Shown here: piece after piece, positions 16,901 to 25,550 of the stretch
How the letters are laid out: each line of letters opens with the position of its first letter
Numbering within the stretch: position 1 is the stretch's first letter
Origin: an uncultured Lachnospiraceae bacterium
Lineage (GTDB): Bacteria > Bacillota > Clostridia > Lachnospirales > Lachnospiraceae
Reading direction: 5' to 3'
NCBI GenBank assembly: GCA_947652925.1
Contig: CANTEW010000011.1
Coordinates: forward strand, 1 to 59,229
DNA: 59,229 bases
Notes under the pieces: model-generated
Databases searched by the model: none
Seen by the model: the letters and a program-made list of their open reading frames with translations, nothing else
Told to the model about the DNA's origin: nothing
Program-made: the position numbers and the translations under genes

Positions 16901-17245
16901 ACGCAGATCCAATCCCGTCAAACGGTCCCCCCTGCACTGGATCTTGCGCAGCCCCCCAAAGACAGAGATCCCGCGCAGGCTCCTGATCCCCCGGCCGGAT
17001 ACATCCAGCTCACGGACACTCTCCTTTTCTTCTGTGTCCAGGATACCATTGCCGTCAAGGTCGAAAGTATCCGCCACATACTCTCTGAATATCCTATCTG
17101 GAAAATTTTCCTCATCGATGGGCGTGCCCTGCCCATACAGCTCCTGCCCCAGCGCCCATGTGTCAGCGATCCCCCAGCCCGACTGGGAAAATAAGATCAC
17201 TGCCAGTAAGACCGCCCAAAAACGTCCCCATACCTTACTCCTCAT
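13991..17245 (-). CDS. Secreted multidomain surface protein with DUF5722-like catalytic barrel
   Basis: 1084 residues with a signal peptide (to about residue 30). Then come two calcium-loop segments (DLDGNGILDTEE and DLDLDGRLSWQE) each followed by leucine-rich-type strands (residues ~40-290), a linker of SGND/SENS pentapeptides (~290-375), a Listeria-Bacteroides B-repeat (YTVTFKPKGGSAVK...LTLTAKWSKV), a fibronectin-III-like domain, and a ~400-residue C-terminal barrel of DUF5722 type. The barrel has NWILGNEVNN and RIILSEQG, which fit acid/base and nucleophile glutamates of clan-A glycoside hydrolases. Likely an exported polysaccharide-binding or degrading enzyme. No sorting motif is seen. AAAGGAGG precedes the ATG. 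Confidence 0.82.
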   Translation of the reverse strand: MRSKVWGRFWAVLLAVILFSQSGWGIADTWALGQELYGQGTPIDEENFPDRIFREYVADTFDLDGNGILDTEEKESVRELDVSGRGIRSLRGISVFGGLRKIQCRGDRLTGLDLRACGYLESLDADWNQIREEDLLLPDHLQGAGSAGVSLEFNAVPDALQLEKEEELVEITEEIFPDAHFRKYIGECLDLDLDGRLSWQERSQVTTLYLKGMGIECLEGLEYFPCLVYLNCENGRLAELDLNGNPLVESVYCRDNLLSVIDARACMQLQEISSDGDVAVWRSLGGTQGQISGNDIPEDGIQGDTISENSTSENSISENSVSENIYPGTDVSGNDISENKVSGKDISGNDISGNDISGNDLSGNGVSGNSTPEKRGRTTTSGTDTPAQDPGTQAVATYTVTFKPKGGSAVKAQKIAKGGKVKKPADPVRSRYLFKKWYNGNKKYDFKKTVTKDLTLTAKWSKVSVARGDIRSLANKSKGVLKVTYAKVKGAHGYQLQVSTDKSFNSKKESYAADSTTFSIKDRYKNKTYYVRVRAYKLDSRGKKIYGKFSVKKKLKIAKGIQTVAPSRDAATLTSVALASKKNVRVRAKITDPVKSVDAYYYLFHLQGTGEKIAKKAAPDAKVKKSTTVTMTTPLARDTSASKLQSKFVLAVKTGKEGTYTIISAPQYISNAEKAASYNYAFPTAVTKKGLQVDPRYMEDAVTLGVKHTAYNICLDDLIATPDQKNDIQGISYRYNGSTYWFNRGIVESIDHTLDRFQEEDMLVSAILLLRWREDIAYLIPKAARESGHDFYAMDTSEAKARKHLEAVFTFLAQRYASDKRVINWILGNEVNNYGVYHYTGDTAVDKNAKIYAATYRTAHIAMRSVYAKARVYISLDQTWTYLAPNSNSSKQFLDRFAEYWASYGKLGDFNIAFHPYPAPLEDPAFWTNSKSLISNSVGTPCIAMSNLTVLTNYVKMRWGSNTRIILSEQGFTSSRYGVEAEELQAAAIAYAYYLAEFNDMIDAFILHRHVDHQAEQAIGLALGLWTNDGSAQPASIGKKKYAWEVFRYMDTSKGSAKTKFALARIGTSSWKAVVPGYTTARFS
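16137..16370. repeat. Pentapeptide-coding 15-base repeats (SGND/SENS linker)
   Basis: About 15 units of the type (I/V)SGND or (I/S)SEN, coded by near-identical 15-base repeats (TTCCGGAGATATCAT-like on the plus strand). Forms a flexible Ser/Gly/Asn spacer between the leucine-rich part and the B-repeat of the surface protein. Confidence 0.8.
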
Positions 17246-17272
17246 CTTCTACCTCCTTTGCAATAGCAAAAT

Positions 17273-17297
17273 CCGGGGCTTCTGTCTATAGCCCCGG
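17273..17297 (-). terminator. Terminator of the 3D-domain gene
   Basis: CCGGGGCT (17273-17280) and AGCCCCGG (17290-17297) form an 8-bp GC-rich stem; on the minus strand it is followed by ATTTTGC. Confidence 0.75.
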
Positions 17298-17305
17298 TCT
17301 ATCAT

Positions 17306-18739
17306 CTAATTATTTAACTGATACACAGCAGCTTTCTGACTACCGAACTGTAATGCCGCACTGTGGCTGTCCATATAGATATCCACATGCCCATATCCAG
17401 TCCCCCGGTCTTCTACTGTATATACATTACCATTGATCAAAAGTTTCGTTCCAAATGGCACACCTCCCATGGCTACAGTCCTCCCCGCCGTAGGAGTCGT
17501 CCCGCTGGCCGTCCCTCCTCCTGACCAGGAACCACAACACTTGGAACAATTACAATATGCTGTAAGTGTAAAATCACCTAAATATGTACCGGCACTGTTG
17601 CTTCCTGCCGTTTCCGTTTCCGCAGCCTCTGTCTCTTCCGGCTGCGCTGTCGTCTCTGGTGTCGCAGACGCTTCCGGTGTCTGGGTCACTCCGGGCGTAC
17701 TGACCTCTTCTTCGGCTCCCTCAGTCTCTCCATCTCCAGGCCCTTCAATCCCTTCAGATGTTCCAACTGCCTCCGTGAGATCATCTGTCTCCTCTGTGTC
17801 CTCTTCCGTGTCTGCTCCATCCACAGGGGCATCCTCCTGATCAGCCTCCGATATGACCTGCCCATCTCCCTCCTGGACAGTCTCTTCCTGGCTGGCCGCC
17901 TGCGTCTGCTCTGCCGCCTTAGCAGCTTTCTCCTCTTCTTCCAGCTGCCTTGCCAACTCTGCTTCCGCCGCTCTCCTGGCTGCCTCTGCTTCTTCTTCCG
18001 CCTTATCCATCAAACTCCCCAGCTGGACGGATTGGCTCTCCACAAGTTCCAATAGACTGGCCGCCTCCCCTTCAGAACGGTCGATCTCCTGGCTATATCG
18101 TGCGATCTCCTCCTGGGTAGTCGACGCAAGTCCCTCTACCTCCTGCCTCTTCTCTGCACTCTCTTCCTGCAGCTGGGCAATGGATTCCTGTTCCACTCTT
18201 ATAGCCGTTTTCTGGTCTTGTACCTTTTCCTTTGTCTGCTCATACTTCTTGAGCATCTCCCGGTCATACTTGGATATCTGCGTAAAATTTTCTGCCCGTG
18301 TGAGAAGATCCGTGAGACTATCCACAGACAACAGAGAAGTCAGCAGGTTCCCCTTAGAATTTTCATACATATATGAGATACGGATCTTCATACTCTCATA
18401 CTGCTCTTGTTCCTTCTCTTTTGCTCTCTTCAGTTCCTTTTTGACCATTTTCAGTTCTTTTTGTTTCTGCTTTGCCTTTCCTGTCAATTCTTCCAGGCTG
18501 GCACTCAGCTCTTCATACTGCTGAGATAACTGCGATAAATAACTCTCAAGGTCTCCCCTTTGCCCTTCCAAGTTATCGATCTGTTCCTGGACCTCAGCGA
18601 GTTCGGACTCTGTCTGGGCCTTCCCCTTCTCTACGGCCTCGATCTGTTCCTGCGTGGATGCAGCTCGTACAGATACGCTCCCTCCCGTGATCAGTACGGA
18701 CATCGCTATCGCTGTGGTCATAAATCTGAATTTATTCAT
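17306..18739 (-). CDS. Secreted coiled-coil and 3D-domain cell-wall protein
   Basis: 477 residues. A signal peptide (to about residue 27) is followed by a long coiled coil (~30-250; like the N-terminus of PcsB-type wall hydrolases), an acidic Thr/Glu/Pro linker, and a C-terminal 3D domain with the three Asp residues (VEDRGTGYGHVDIYMDSHSAA). 3D domains are related to lytic transglycosylase cores such as MltA/Rpf. Probable cell-wall remodelling enzyme. I moved the start to 18739 (MNKFRFMTTA) because GAGGTG precedes it and the signal peptide begins there; the frame is open upstream to 18811. Confidence 0.87.
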   Translation of the reverse strand: MNKFRFMTTAIAMSVLITGGSVSVRAASTQEQIEAVEKGKAQTESELAEVQEQIDNLEGQRGDLESYLSQLSQQYEELSASLEELTGKAKQKQKELKMVKKELKRAKEKEQEQYESMKIRISYMYENSKGNLLTSLLSVDSLTDLLTRAENFTQISKYDREMLKKYEQTKEKVQDQKTAIRVEQESIAQLQEESAEKRQEVEGLASTTQEEIARYSQEIDRSEGEAASLLELVESQSVQLGSLMDKAEEEAEAARRAAEAELARQLEEEEKAAKAAEQTQAASQEETVQEGDGQVISEADQEDAPVDGADTEEDTEETDDLTEAVGTSEGIEGPGDGETEGAEEEVSTPGVTQTPEASATPETTAQPEETEAAETETAGSNSAGTYLGDFTLTAYCNCSKCCGSWSGGGTASGTTPTAGRTVAMGGVPFGTKLLINGNVYTVEDRGTGYGHVDIYMDSHSAALQFGSQKAAVYQLNN

Positions 18740-18974
18740 GTATAACACCTCATTTATATTTACGTTACACATTATACCACACTCCGAAATAAAATCAATA
18801 CCTTTTTGCAAGATTTTTGTAATATTTTCGTAACACTCGATGTGGGAGCCTTATTTGATATCTGTAATTTTGCAAATATCTATTTTCTTGTTGTTTAGTT
18901 TTTTTCTTAGAATTTGTAAACTATAACAATAGAAAATTACAATTACGCTTAAAAACCAGGAGGGAAAGAAAGTC

Positions 18975-19208
18975 ATGGATGAAAAAAGGAAAAAACAATA
19001 TCGGGAGCTTGGGCTGACGATCGCTTATTACCGTAAACTCAAAGGACTGACCCAGCTGCAGCTTGCAGAAGCCACAGATGTCAGCCGGACACATATGAGC
19101 AATATCGAAGCTCCAAATGGAAAGACTTCCGTATCCCTTGACAAACTATTTGACATAGCAGATGCTCTGGGAATTGAGATCAAAGACTTGTTTGATTTTC
19201 GTAAATAG
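18975..19208 (+). CDS. Small XRE-family helix-turn-helix regulator
   Basis: 77 residues, almost entirely one HTH domain (LTQLQLAEATDVSRTHMSNIE). The ATG follows AGGAGGGAAAGAAAGTC. The 235-base region upstream is A/T-rich and divergent from the 3D-domain gene; I see no clear promoter boxes in it. No sensing domain; targets unknown. Confidence 0.88.
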   Translation: MDEKRKKQYRELGLTIAYYRKLKGLTQLQLAEATDVSRTHMSNIEAPNGKTSVSLDKLFDIADALGIEIKDLFDFRK

Positions 19209-19212
19209 AAGA

Positions 19213-19252
19213 AACGCCGATCCCACATCCAACTCGGTCGGGGATCGGCGTT
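19213..19252. terminator. Bidirectional terminator XRE / spoVG
   Basis: AACGCCGATCCC (19213-19224) pairs with GGGATCGGCGTT (19241-19252), then TTTT on the plus strand and, across, TTC on the minus strand. It separates two converging genes. Confidence 0.9.
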
Positions 19253-19256
19253 TTTT

Positions 19257-19559
19257 CTATCCTATTGTCTCTTCTGCTTCAACTGGGCGGTCGTTTGCTT
19301 CTATATCCATAACCTCTTCATACTTCTCCAAAATAATGCGCTGGATCCCTTCGCGGGTCGCCGAATTGATGGGGTGGGCAATATCCCGGTATTCACCATC
19401 TGATGCTTTCCGGCTGGGCATCGCGATAAACAATCCTTTCTCGCCTTCGATCACTTTGATATCGTGTACCACGAATTCATCATCGATCGTGATCGACACA
19501 ACTGCTTTCATCTTCCCTTCTTTTGCTACCTTTCGTACCCTAACATCTGTTATATTCAT
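19257..19559 (-). CDS. spoVG: SpoVG, RNA/DNA-binding septation and sporulation regulator
   Basis: 100 residues beginning [11 protein letters not shown] with [20 protein letters not shown], the diagnostic SpoVG motif. In Firmicutes it binds nucleic acid and affects septation, sporulation and surface genes. Located 22 bases after the end of glgD on the same strand, so it may be read with glgCD. Confidence 0.95.
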   Translation of the reverse strand: MNITDVRVRKVAKEGKMKAVVSITIDDEFVVHDIKVIEGEKGLFIAMPSRKASDGEYRDIAHPINSATREGIQRIILEKYEEVMDIEANDRPVEAEETIG

Positions 19560-19581
19560 AGTAGTTTCCGCCCCTTTCGGA

Positions 19582-20697
19582 TTATATTACATACCGTTCA
19601 TTCTTTTCCACAACGATCTTGATACCATCTTCCCCATAATGATAAGAATTCGCACGTATCGTATCCCTGCTCTCCACAACACAGTTCTCTATATGTGTAT
19701 TATCACCTAGGTATACTTCGTTAAGGATGATCGAATTTTTTATTACGCAATTATTTCCTACAAATACATTTTTGAACAGAACAGAATTTTCTACTTCTCC
19801 ATTGATGATACATCCGCTGGCGATCAGACTATTCTTCACAACAGCGCCTGGGTTATATTTAGCCGGCGGCAGGTCATCGATCTTCGTCTTGATCTCAGGG
19901 CCTTCCCGGAAAAAATATGCCCGCACGTCTGGCCGCAGGAAATCCATGTTCGTCCTGTAATATGATTCCACTGTGGAGATATTGCTCCAGTAATCCTTTA
20001 TCTTATAACCGTAGATCCGCTTCAGATTCTTATAGCGGATCAAGATATCTTTCACAAAATCATGCCGGTCCTCCTGTGCGCATTTCTCCAGCATCTCGAT
20101 GAGCTGCCTCCTGCGCAGGACGTAGATACCTGTGGAAATGGTATGGGATTGGGTGACCATGGGTTTTTCCTCGAATTCTTCGATCCTGGATTCCTCATTC
20201 ATCTTCAGCACGCCAAAACGGTTCACATCATCCCCGTCGATATCTGTACATACCACTGTCACGTCTGCCCGTTTCTTGATGTGGTATTCCAGCACCTTGT
20301 TGTAGTCGAGCTTGTAGATGCCATCGCCGGAAGCGATCACCACATAAGGTTCATGACTGTTCTTCAAGAAATTCAGGTTCTGGTACATGGCGTCGGCTGT
20401 ACCCCTGTACCACCAGCTGTTATCGGCTGTCACCATTGGCGTAAAGACATACAATCCGCCCTGCTTCCGTCCAAAATCCCACCATTTGGAGGAACTGAGA
20501 TGCTCATTCAGGGAACGGGCATTGTACTGCGTCAAGACCGCCACTTTCTGGATATGGGAATTGGACATATTGCTCAGCGCAAAATCAATGCTCCTGTAAC
20601 TGCCTGCCACCGGCATCGCCGCGATCGCTCTCTTGTCCGATAATTCCCTCATCTTGTTGTTGCTGCCGCCTGCCAAAATAAGTCCTATCGCCCTCAT
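19582..20697 (-). CDS. glgD: GlgD, glucose-1-phosphate adenylyltransferase regulatory subunit
   Basis: 371 residues with the nucleotidyltransferase fold and a C-terminal left-handed beta-helix. The N-terminal loop is degenerate ([19 protein letters not shown]) compared with GlgC, as in the GlgD subunit of Firmicutes. It pairs with GlgC to make ADP-glucose for glycogen. Its start overlaps the glgC stop by 4 bases. Other glycogen genes are not in the window. Confidence 0.93.
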   Translation of the reverse strand: MRAIGLILAGGSNNKMRELSDKRAIAAMPVAGSYRSIDFALSNMSNSHIQKVAVLTQYNARSLNEHLSSSKWWDFGRKQGGLYVFTPMVTADNSWWYRGTADAMYQNLNFLKNSHEPYVVIASGDGIYKLDYNKVLEYHIKKRADVTVVCTDIDGDDVNRFGVLKMNEESRIEEFEEKPMVTQSHTISTGIYVLRRRQLIEMLEKCAQEDRHDFVKDILIRYKNLKRIYGYKIKDYWSNISTVESYYRTNMDFLRPDVRAYFFREGPEIKTKIDDLPPAKYNPGAVVKNSLIASGCIINGEVENSVLFKNVFVGNNCVIKNSIILNEVYLGDNTHIENCVVESRDTIRANSYHYGEDGIKIVVEKNERYVI

Positions 20698-21968
20698 GCG
20701 CCTTCACCATCCTTTGCTATCACTCCGCCGCTCGCCAGTACACCGCCTGGATAATCGTCTGATACTGTCTCACCTGAGATGGCTGTATTCTTTCCTATCT
20801 TCACACCGTTGGGGATCACCGAATGCTCTCCGATAGTCACCAGGCCAAATGCATATACTTTCGGCTTTGCTACATTTTCTGCTTCTTCCCCTTCGCCCAA
20901 TACCACATCGCACCCGATGGTGACACTCTCTGCTATGATCGACTTGTCCACCACCGTATTGCAGCCGATCGAAGTATTGCGCATGATAACAGAATCTTTG
21001 ACCACAGCGCCCCGTCCGATATAGACATTCGGACCGATCACTGAGTTCTGTACTTCCCCGTGGATCTCGCTCCCCTCGCCGATCAGACATTTGCCGAGGA
21101 CAGCTTCTTCCGCTATATACTGGGGCGGGATGATATCCCCTTTTGTATAGATCTTCCAGAATTCCTCATATAGATTGAATTCCGGGATGATATCTATCAA
21201 TTCCATGTTGGCTTCCCAATAAGACCCCAGGGTTCCCACGTCTTTCCAATATCCATTGTACTCATAGGCAAACAGACGCTGTTCCTTCTCATGGCAGTAA
21301 GGCAGTACATGCATGCCGAAGTCGCAGTTATTCTGGTCTTTCTTCGCCAGGAGCGCTTCCTTGAGCACCGGCCAGCTGAAGATATAGATCCCCATAGATG
21401 CCAGGTTGCTGCTGGGCTTCTCCGGTTTTTCCTCGAACTGGGTGATCCGGTTCGTCTCATCGGTCACTACAATACCAAAACGGCTGGCTTCCTCAAGGGG
21501 TACCGGCATAGTGGCAATGGTCACGTCTGCTTTATTTACCTTGTGAAAATCCAGCATCACTTCATAATCCATCTTATAAATATGGTCCCCGGAGAGGATC
21601 AACACATACTCCGGGTTATACTGCTCCATGTAATCCATATTCTGAAAAATGGCATTCGCCGTACCTGTATACCATTCACTGTTCGTACTCTTTTCATAAG
21701 GAGGCAGCACGGTCACACCACCCTCGTTCCTGTCCAGATCCCAGGGGATGCCGATACCAATATGGGTATTTAACAACAATGGCTGGTACTGGGTCAGCAC
21801 CCCCACTGTATCGATACCTGAATTGATACAATTGCTCAGGGGAAAGTCGATGATCCGGTATTTACCGCCGAAAGACACAGCAGGCTTTGCTACCTTCTCG
21901 GTCAGGACACCAAGACGGCTGCCCTGTCCGCCTGCTAAGAGCATGGCGATCATTTCTTTTTTTATCAT
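20694..21968 (-). CDS. glgC: GlgC, glucose-1-phosphate adenylyltransferase catalytic subunit
   Basis: 424 residues with the ATP-binding loop [14 protein letters not shown], the sugar-binding [18 protein letters not shown] segment and a beta-helix end. It makes ADP-glucose, the first step of glycogen synthesis. It heads the glgC-glgD pair, with a promoter at 22000-22028. Confidence 0.95.
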   Translation of the reverse strand: MIKKEMIAMLLAGGQGSRLGVLTEKVAKPAVSFGGKYRIIDFPLSNCINSGIDTVGVLTQYQPLLLNTHIGIGIPWDLDRNEGGVTVLPPYEKSTNSEWYTGTANAIFQNMDYMEQYNPEYVLILSGDHIYKMDYEVMLDFHKVNKADVTIATMPVPLEEASRFGIVVTDETNRITQFEEKPEKPSSNLASMGIYIFSWPVLKEALLAKKDQNNCDFGMHVLPYCHEKEQRLFAYEYNGYWKDVGTLGSYWEANMELIDIIPEFNLYEEFWKIYTKGDIIPPQYIAEEAVLGKCLIGEGSEIHGEVQNSVIGPNVYIGRGAVVKDSVIMRNTSIGCNTVVDKSIIAESVTIGCDVVLGEGEEAENVAKPKVYAFGLVTIGEHSVIPNGVKIGKNTAISGETVSDDYPGGVLASGGVIAKDGEGA

Positions 21969-21999
21969 GCAATCACCTCTTGTCTATTATAATGGATTT

Positions 22000-22028
22000 A
22001 TTATATCATACTTTTTACCATTAGTGAA
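22000..22028 (-). promoter_or_regulatory. Promoter of glgCD
   Basis: On the minus strand TTCACT (22028-22023), 17 bases, TATAAT (22005-22000). A second TATAAT-like box lies nearer the gene (about 21984-21989). Confidence 0.6.
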
Positions 22029-22165
22029 CATTTTTTACAAATTATCGAGTCTTTTTTTCTCCTTTTTGATCGAAATGTATGATCATTTTCTCTTTTCATT
22101 TTCTCCGGCAAAGGTTATAATCAATATGCGGATTTCCTCTTTGTTATAGAAAGGAGAAACATGTT

Positions 22166-23545
22166 ATGTACAAAATAGACTTTGACCATCCTGGCCGGGT
22201 GCATTTTATAGGCATCGGCGGTATCAGCATGAGCGGGCTGGCCGAGATACTGCTCCAGAATGATTTCCAGGTCTCCGGCTCCGACGCCAAGAAAAGCCCC
22301 CTGACCGACCGTCTCGCCGGGAAGGGGGCCGCCATCTACATCGGCCAGCGGGCCTCAAATCTCGCGGATCCCATCGACCTTGTAGTCTACACGGCGGCCA
22401 TCCATCCTGATAACCCTGAATACGCCTGCGCCGTTGAGAAAAAGATCCCTATGCTGACCCGCGCCGAACTTCTGGGCCAGATCATGGCAAATTATGATAT
22501 GCCGATCGCGGTCGCCGGTACGCACGGGAAGACGACCACCACCTCTATGATCTCCCACATCCTCCTGGAAGGGGGCCTGGACCCTACCGTGACTGTAGGG
22601 GGCATCCTGCCTGCCATCGGCGGGAACATCCGCGTGGGGGATTCTGGTACTTTTGTGACGGAGGCCTGTGAATACACCAACAGCTTCCTGAGTTTTTTCC
22701 CCAAGATCAGCATCATCCTCAATGTGGACGCTGACCACCTGGATTTTTTCCGCGATATCGACCATATCCGGGAGTCTTTCCGGAGATTTGCCGAAAGGCT
22801 CCCCGCAGACGGCTGCCTGATCATCAACAGCGATACGCCGAGATATGAGACCGTCACTGAAGGACTGCCCTGCAAGATCATCACCTATGGACTGGAGACT
22901 CCGGGGGATTATACTGCTCATGATATCGTTTTTGATGAAAAAGGATACCCCTCCTTCACCTGCAGCAGGGACGGGGAAAAGATAGGCAGCTTCTCCTTAT
23001 CCGTCCCCGGGATGCACAACATATCCAACGCCCTGGCCGCCATCGCCCTGGGGCAGCGACTGGGGATCGAGATAGATACGATCCAAAAAGGGCTCTCCGG
23101 GTTTCCCGGCACAGAGAGGCGTTTCCAACATAAAGGAGTGGTCGGCGGCGTGACCATCATCGACGACTACGCCCACCACCCCACAGAGATCCGGGCGACC
23201 CTGTCCGCCGCCCACGATCACCCGCACAAAAAGATATGGTGCGCTTTCCAGCCGCATACTTACACCCGCACCAACGCCCTGTTAAAGGATTTCGCCCAGG
23301 CACTGACCCTGGCAGATCAGGTGGTGCTGGCAGACATCTATGCCGCCCGTGAAAAAAATACCATCGGCATCACCTCCAAAGACCTGCAAAAAGAGATCCA
23401 GGCGCTGGGTACACCCTGTGCGTACTTTCCCACTTTCGATGAGATCGAAGGCTACCTTCTTGAAAATTGCCGGGAGGGGGATCTTCTGATCACAATGGGC
23501 GCGGGGGATATCGTGATGGTCGGCGAACATTTATTGGGGAAATGA
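22166..23545 (+). CDS. murC: MurC, UDP-N-acetylmuramate-L-alanine ligase
   Basis: 459 residues, typical length. It has the N-terminal UDP-binding GIGGISMSGLAEIL, the ATP loop GTHGKTTTTSM (near residue 115), the EACEY segment and a C-terminal domain with DDYAHHPTEI. It adds L-Ala to UDP-MurNAc in the cytoplasm, the first peptide step of peptidoglycan synthesis. AAAGGAG precedes the start. Single gene, closed by a strong terminator. Confidence 0.96.
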   Translation: MYKIDFDHPGRVHFIGIGGISMSGLAEILLQNDFQVSGSDAKKSPLTDRLAGKGAAIYIGQRASNLADPIDLVVYTAAIHPDNPEYACAVEKKIPMLTRAELLGQIMANYDMPIAVAGTHGKTTTTSMISHILLEGGLDPTVTVGGILPAIGGNIRVGDSGTFVTEACEYTNSFLSFFPKISIILNVDADHLDFFRDIDHIRESFRRFAERLPADGCLIINSDTPRYETVTEGLPCKIITYGLETPGDYTAHDIVFDEKGYPSFTCSRDGEKIGSFSLSVPGMHNISNALAAIALGQRLGIEIDTIQKGLSGFPGTERRFQHKGVVGGVTIIDDYAHHPTEIRATLSAAHDHPHKKIWCAFQPHTYTRTNALLKDFAQALTLADQVVLADIYAAREKNTIGITSKDLQKEIQALGTPCAYFPTFDEIEGYLLENCREGDLLITMGAGDIVMVGEHLLGK

Positions 23546-23554
23546 CCGACGACA

Positions 23555-23588
23555 GAAAGAGGATCCTGTCCCTGCAGGATCCTCTTTC
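23555..23588. terminator. Terminator murC / glmS
   Basis: GAAAGAGGATCCTG (23555-23568) and CAGGATCCTCTTTC (23575-23588) form a perfect 14-bp stem with a 6-base loop, between two converging genes. Confidence 0.88.
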
Positions 23589-23596
23589 ATATAATC

Positions 23597-25435
23597 TCAT
23601 TCCACTGTCACACTCTTCGCCAGATTCCTTGGTTTATCCACATCCAGCCCTTTTGCCAACGATACATAGTAAGCCATCAGCTGCAGCGGGATCACTGCCA
23701 GCGATACGGCAAAATGCACATCTGTCTTGGGGACATAGACCACAAAATCCGCGGTATCCTCTATGTTGTAATTCCCATAAGTGGTCAGCCCCATCAGATA
23801 CGCCCCGCGGCTCTTACACTCCACCATATTGCTGATCGTCTTTTCAAACAATCCCTGCTGGGTCAGGACGCCTACCACCAACGTGCCGTCCTCGATCAGC
23901 GAGATCGTCCCATGCTTCAATTCTCCGGCTGCATATGCTTCTGAATGGATATAGCTGATCTCTTTCATCTTCAGGCTGCCCTCCAGGGAGATGGCATAGT
24001 CGATGCCCCTGCCGATGAAGAAGATATCTTTCGCCGCCGCCTGTTTCGCCGCAAACCACTGGATACGCTCTTTATCCTCGATGATCTTCCCGATCTTCTC
24101 CGGCAGCGTCCCCAACTCCTCTATGAGCCGTGTATATCCTTCCCCGTCGATCGCCTCCCGTATCCTGGCAAATTGGACGGCCAGGGCATAACAGGCGATG
24201 AGCTGTGTGCTGTATGCCTTCGTGGTCGCCACTGCGATCTCCGGCCCCGCAAGCGTATAGAATACATTGTCCGCTTCACGGGCGATGGAAGAGCCCACCA
24301 CATTTACGATCCCCAGTGTCTTCACGCCTTTTGCCTTTGCCTCGCGGAGTGCGGCGAGACTGTCCGCCGTCTCTCCAGACTGGCTGATGATGATCACCAG
24401 GCCGTCCTTATCCAACAACGGCCCTCTGTATCTGAACTCGGAAGCCAGCTCCACTCTCACCGGGATCTTCGCCAGGTCTTCGATCACATATTGGGCCGCC
24501 ACGCCTACATGGTACGCCGACCCACAGGCCACAATGTAGATCTGGCTGATGCCTTTGATATCCTCTTCCGATAACCCCACACCGGACAGATCGATCTTCC
24601 CATCTTTCACCACTGAATGGAGGGTATCTGAAACTGCTTTGGGCTGTTCATGGATCTCCTTGATCATAAAATGCTCAAATCCCGTCTTCTCCGCCGCCTC
24701 AGCATCCCATTGTATCTCTGTTAGCTCTTTTTCCACCTCATCCCCGTCCAGATTATAAAAGGTGACCTTTCCCTTCTCAAGCTTTCCGATCTCCATGTTC
24801 CCGATATAATATACATTCCTTGTATATTTCAATATGGCGGGTACGTCAGACGCCAGATAGGACTCCCCGTCCTGGATGCCGAGTATCATGGGGCTGTCTT
24901 TTCTCGCAGCGTAGATCTCACCCGGATATTCCTCGAACATGGCGGCCAGGGCGTAAGAGCCGCGGATACGCACCATGGCATGGTTGATGGCATCCACCGG
25001 GGTGCCCAGATATTTTTTATAATAATAATCGATCAGCTTGACCGCGACTTCCGTATCCGTCTCTGAATAGAACTGATAGCCCTTCCTGACCAGTTTGTCT
25101 TTTAATTCCTGATAATTTTCAATGATGCCGTTGTGTACGGCGACAACAGTGCAGTCATCGCTGTGGTGGGGATGTGCATTTCCCTCTGACGGTTCCCCAT
25201 GGGTGGCCCATCTGGTGTGCCCGATCCCACAAGTGCCCGTCAATGTCTGCCCGCCATTTGTCTTCTCCTCCAGTACGGATAACCGTCCTTTCGCCTTGAC
25301 GATCTCCACCTCCGCCTCGTTATCACGGACGGCCAGCCCTGCTGAATCATACCCCCGGTATTCCAGCTTAGACAATCCTTCCAATAAGATCGGGGCTGCC
25401 TGCTGGTCTCCCGTAAAGCCAACTATTCCACACAT
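23597..25435 (-). CDS. glmS: GlmS, glutamine-fructose-6-phosphate aminotransferase
   Basis: 612 residues. Cys2 (MCGIVGF) is the glutaminase nucleophile; the C-terminal half has two SIS domains with SQSGETADS and the ending LAKSVTVE. It makes glucosamine-6-phosphate for peptidoglycan. AGGAG precedes the start by ~10 bases. The 115-base upstream region is too short for a glmS ribozyme and holds only the preceding gene's terminator, so control differs from Bacillus. Confidence 0.96.
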   Translation of the reverse strand: MCGIVGFTGDQQAAPILLEGLSKLEYRGYDSAGLAVRDNEAEVEIVKAKGRLSVLEEKTNGGQTLTGTCGIGHTRWATHGEPSEGNAHPHHSDDCTVVAVHNGIIENYQELKDKLVRKGYQFYSETDTEVAVKLIDYYYKKYLGTPVDAINHAMVRIRGSYALAAMFEEYPGEIYAARKDSPMILGIQDGESYLASDVPAILKYTRNVYYIGNMEIGKLEKGKVTFYNLDGDEVEKELTEIQWDAEAAEKTGFEHFMIKEIHEQPKAVSDTLHSVVKDGKIDLSGVGLSEEDIKGISQIYIVACGSAYHVGVAAQYVIEDLAKIPVRVELASEFRYRGPLLDKDGLVIIISQSGETADSLAALREAKAKGVKTLGIVNVVGSSIAREADNVFYTLAGPEIAVATTKAYSTQLIACYALAVQFARIREAIDGEGYTRLIEELGTLPEKIGKIIEDKERIQWFAAKQAAAKDIFFIGRGIDYAISLEGSLKMKEISYIHSEAYAAGELKHGTISLIEDGTLVVGVLTQQGLFEKTISNMVECKSRGAYLMGLTTYGNYNIEDTADFVVYVPKTDVHFAVSLAVIPLQLMAYYVSLAKGLDVDKPRNLAKSVTVE

Positions 25436-25505
25436 ATGAACTTTACTCCTATACTTTCATCTTTATTTTATCTCCAATCTTACCACAACATCCTCCGAAC
25501 AGCAA

Positions 25506-25535
25506 GAAAAGCCCCGTCAAAACACGGCGCTTTTC
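25506..25535 (-). terminator. Terminator of the hybrid kinase gene
   Basis: GAAAAGCCCCG (25506-25516) and CGGCGCTTTTC (25525-25535) pair with one mismatch; on the minus strand the stem ends in CTTTTC. Confidence 0.75.
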
Positions 25536-25550
25536 TCACTGTTCCCATAT

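Noticed and set aside
25436-25550. glmS ribozyme upstream of glmS
   Set aside because: Only 115 bases lie between genes, mostly a terminator; the conserved ribozyme core is not there.
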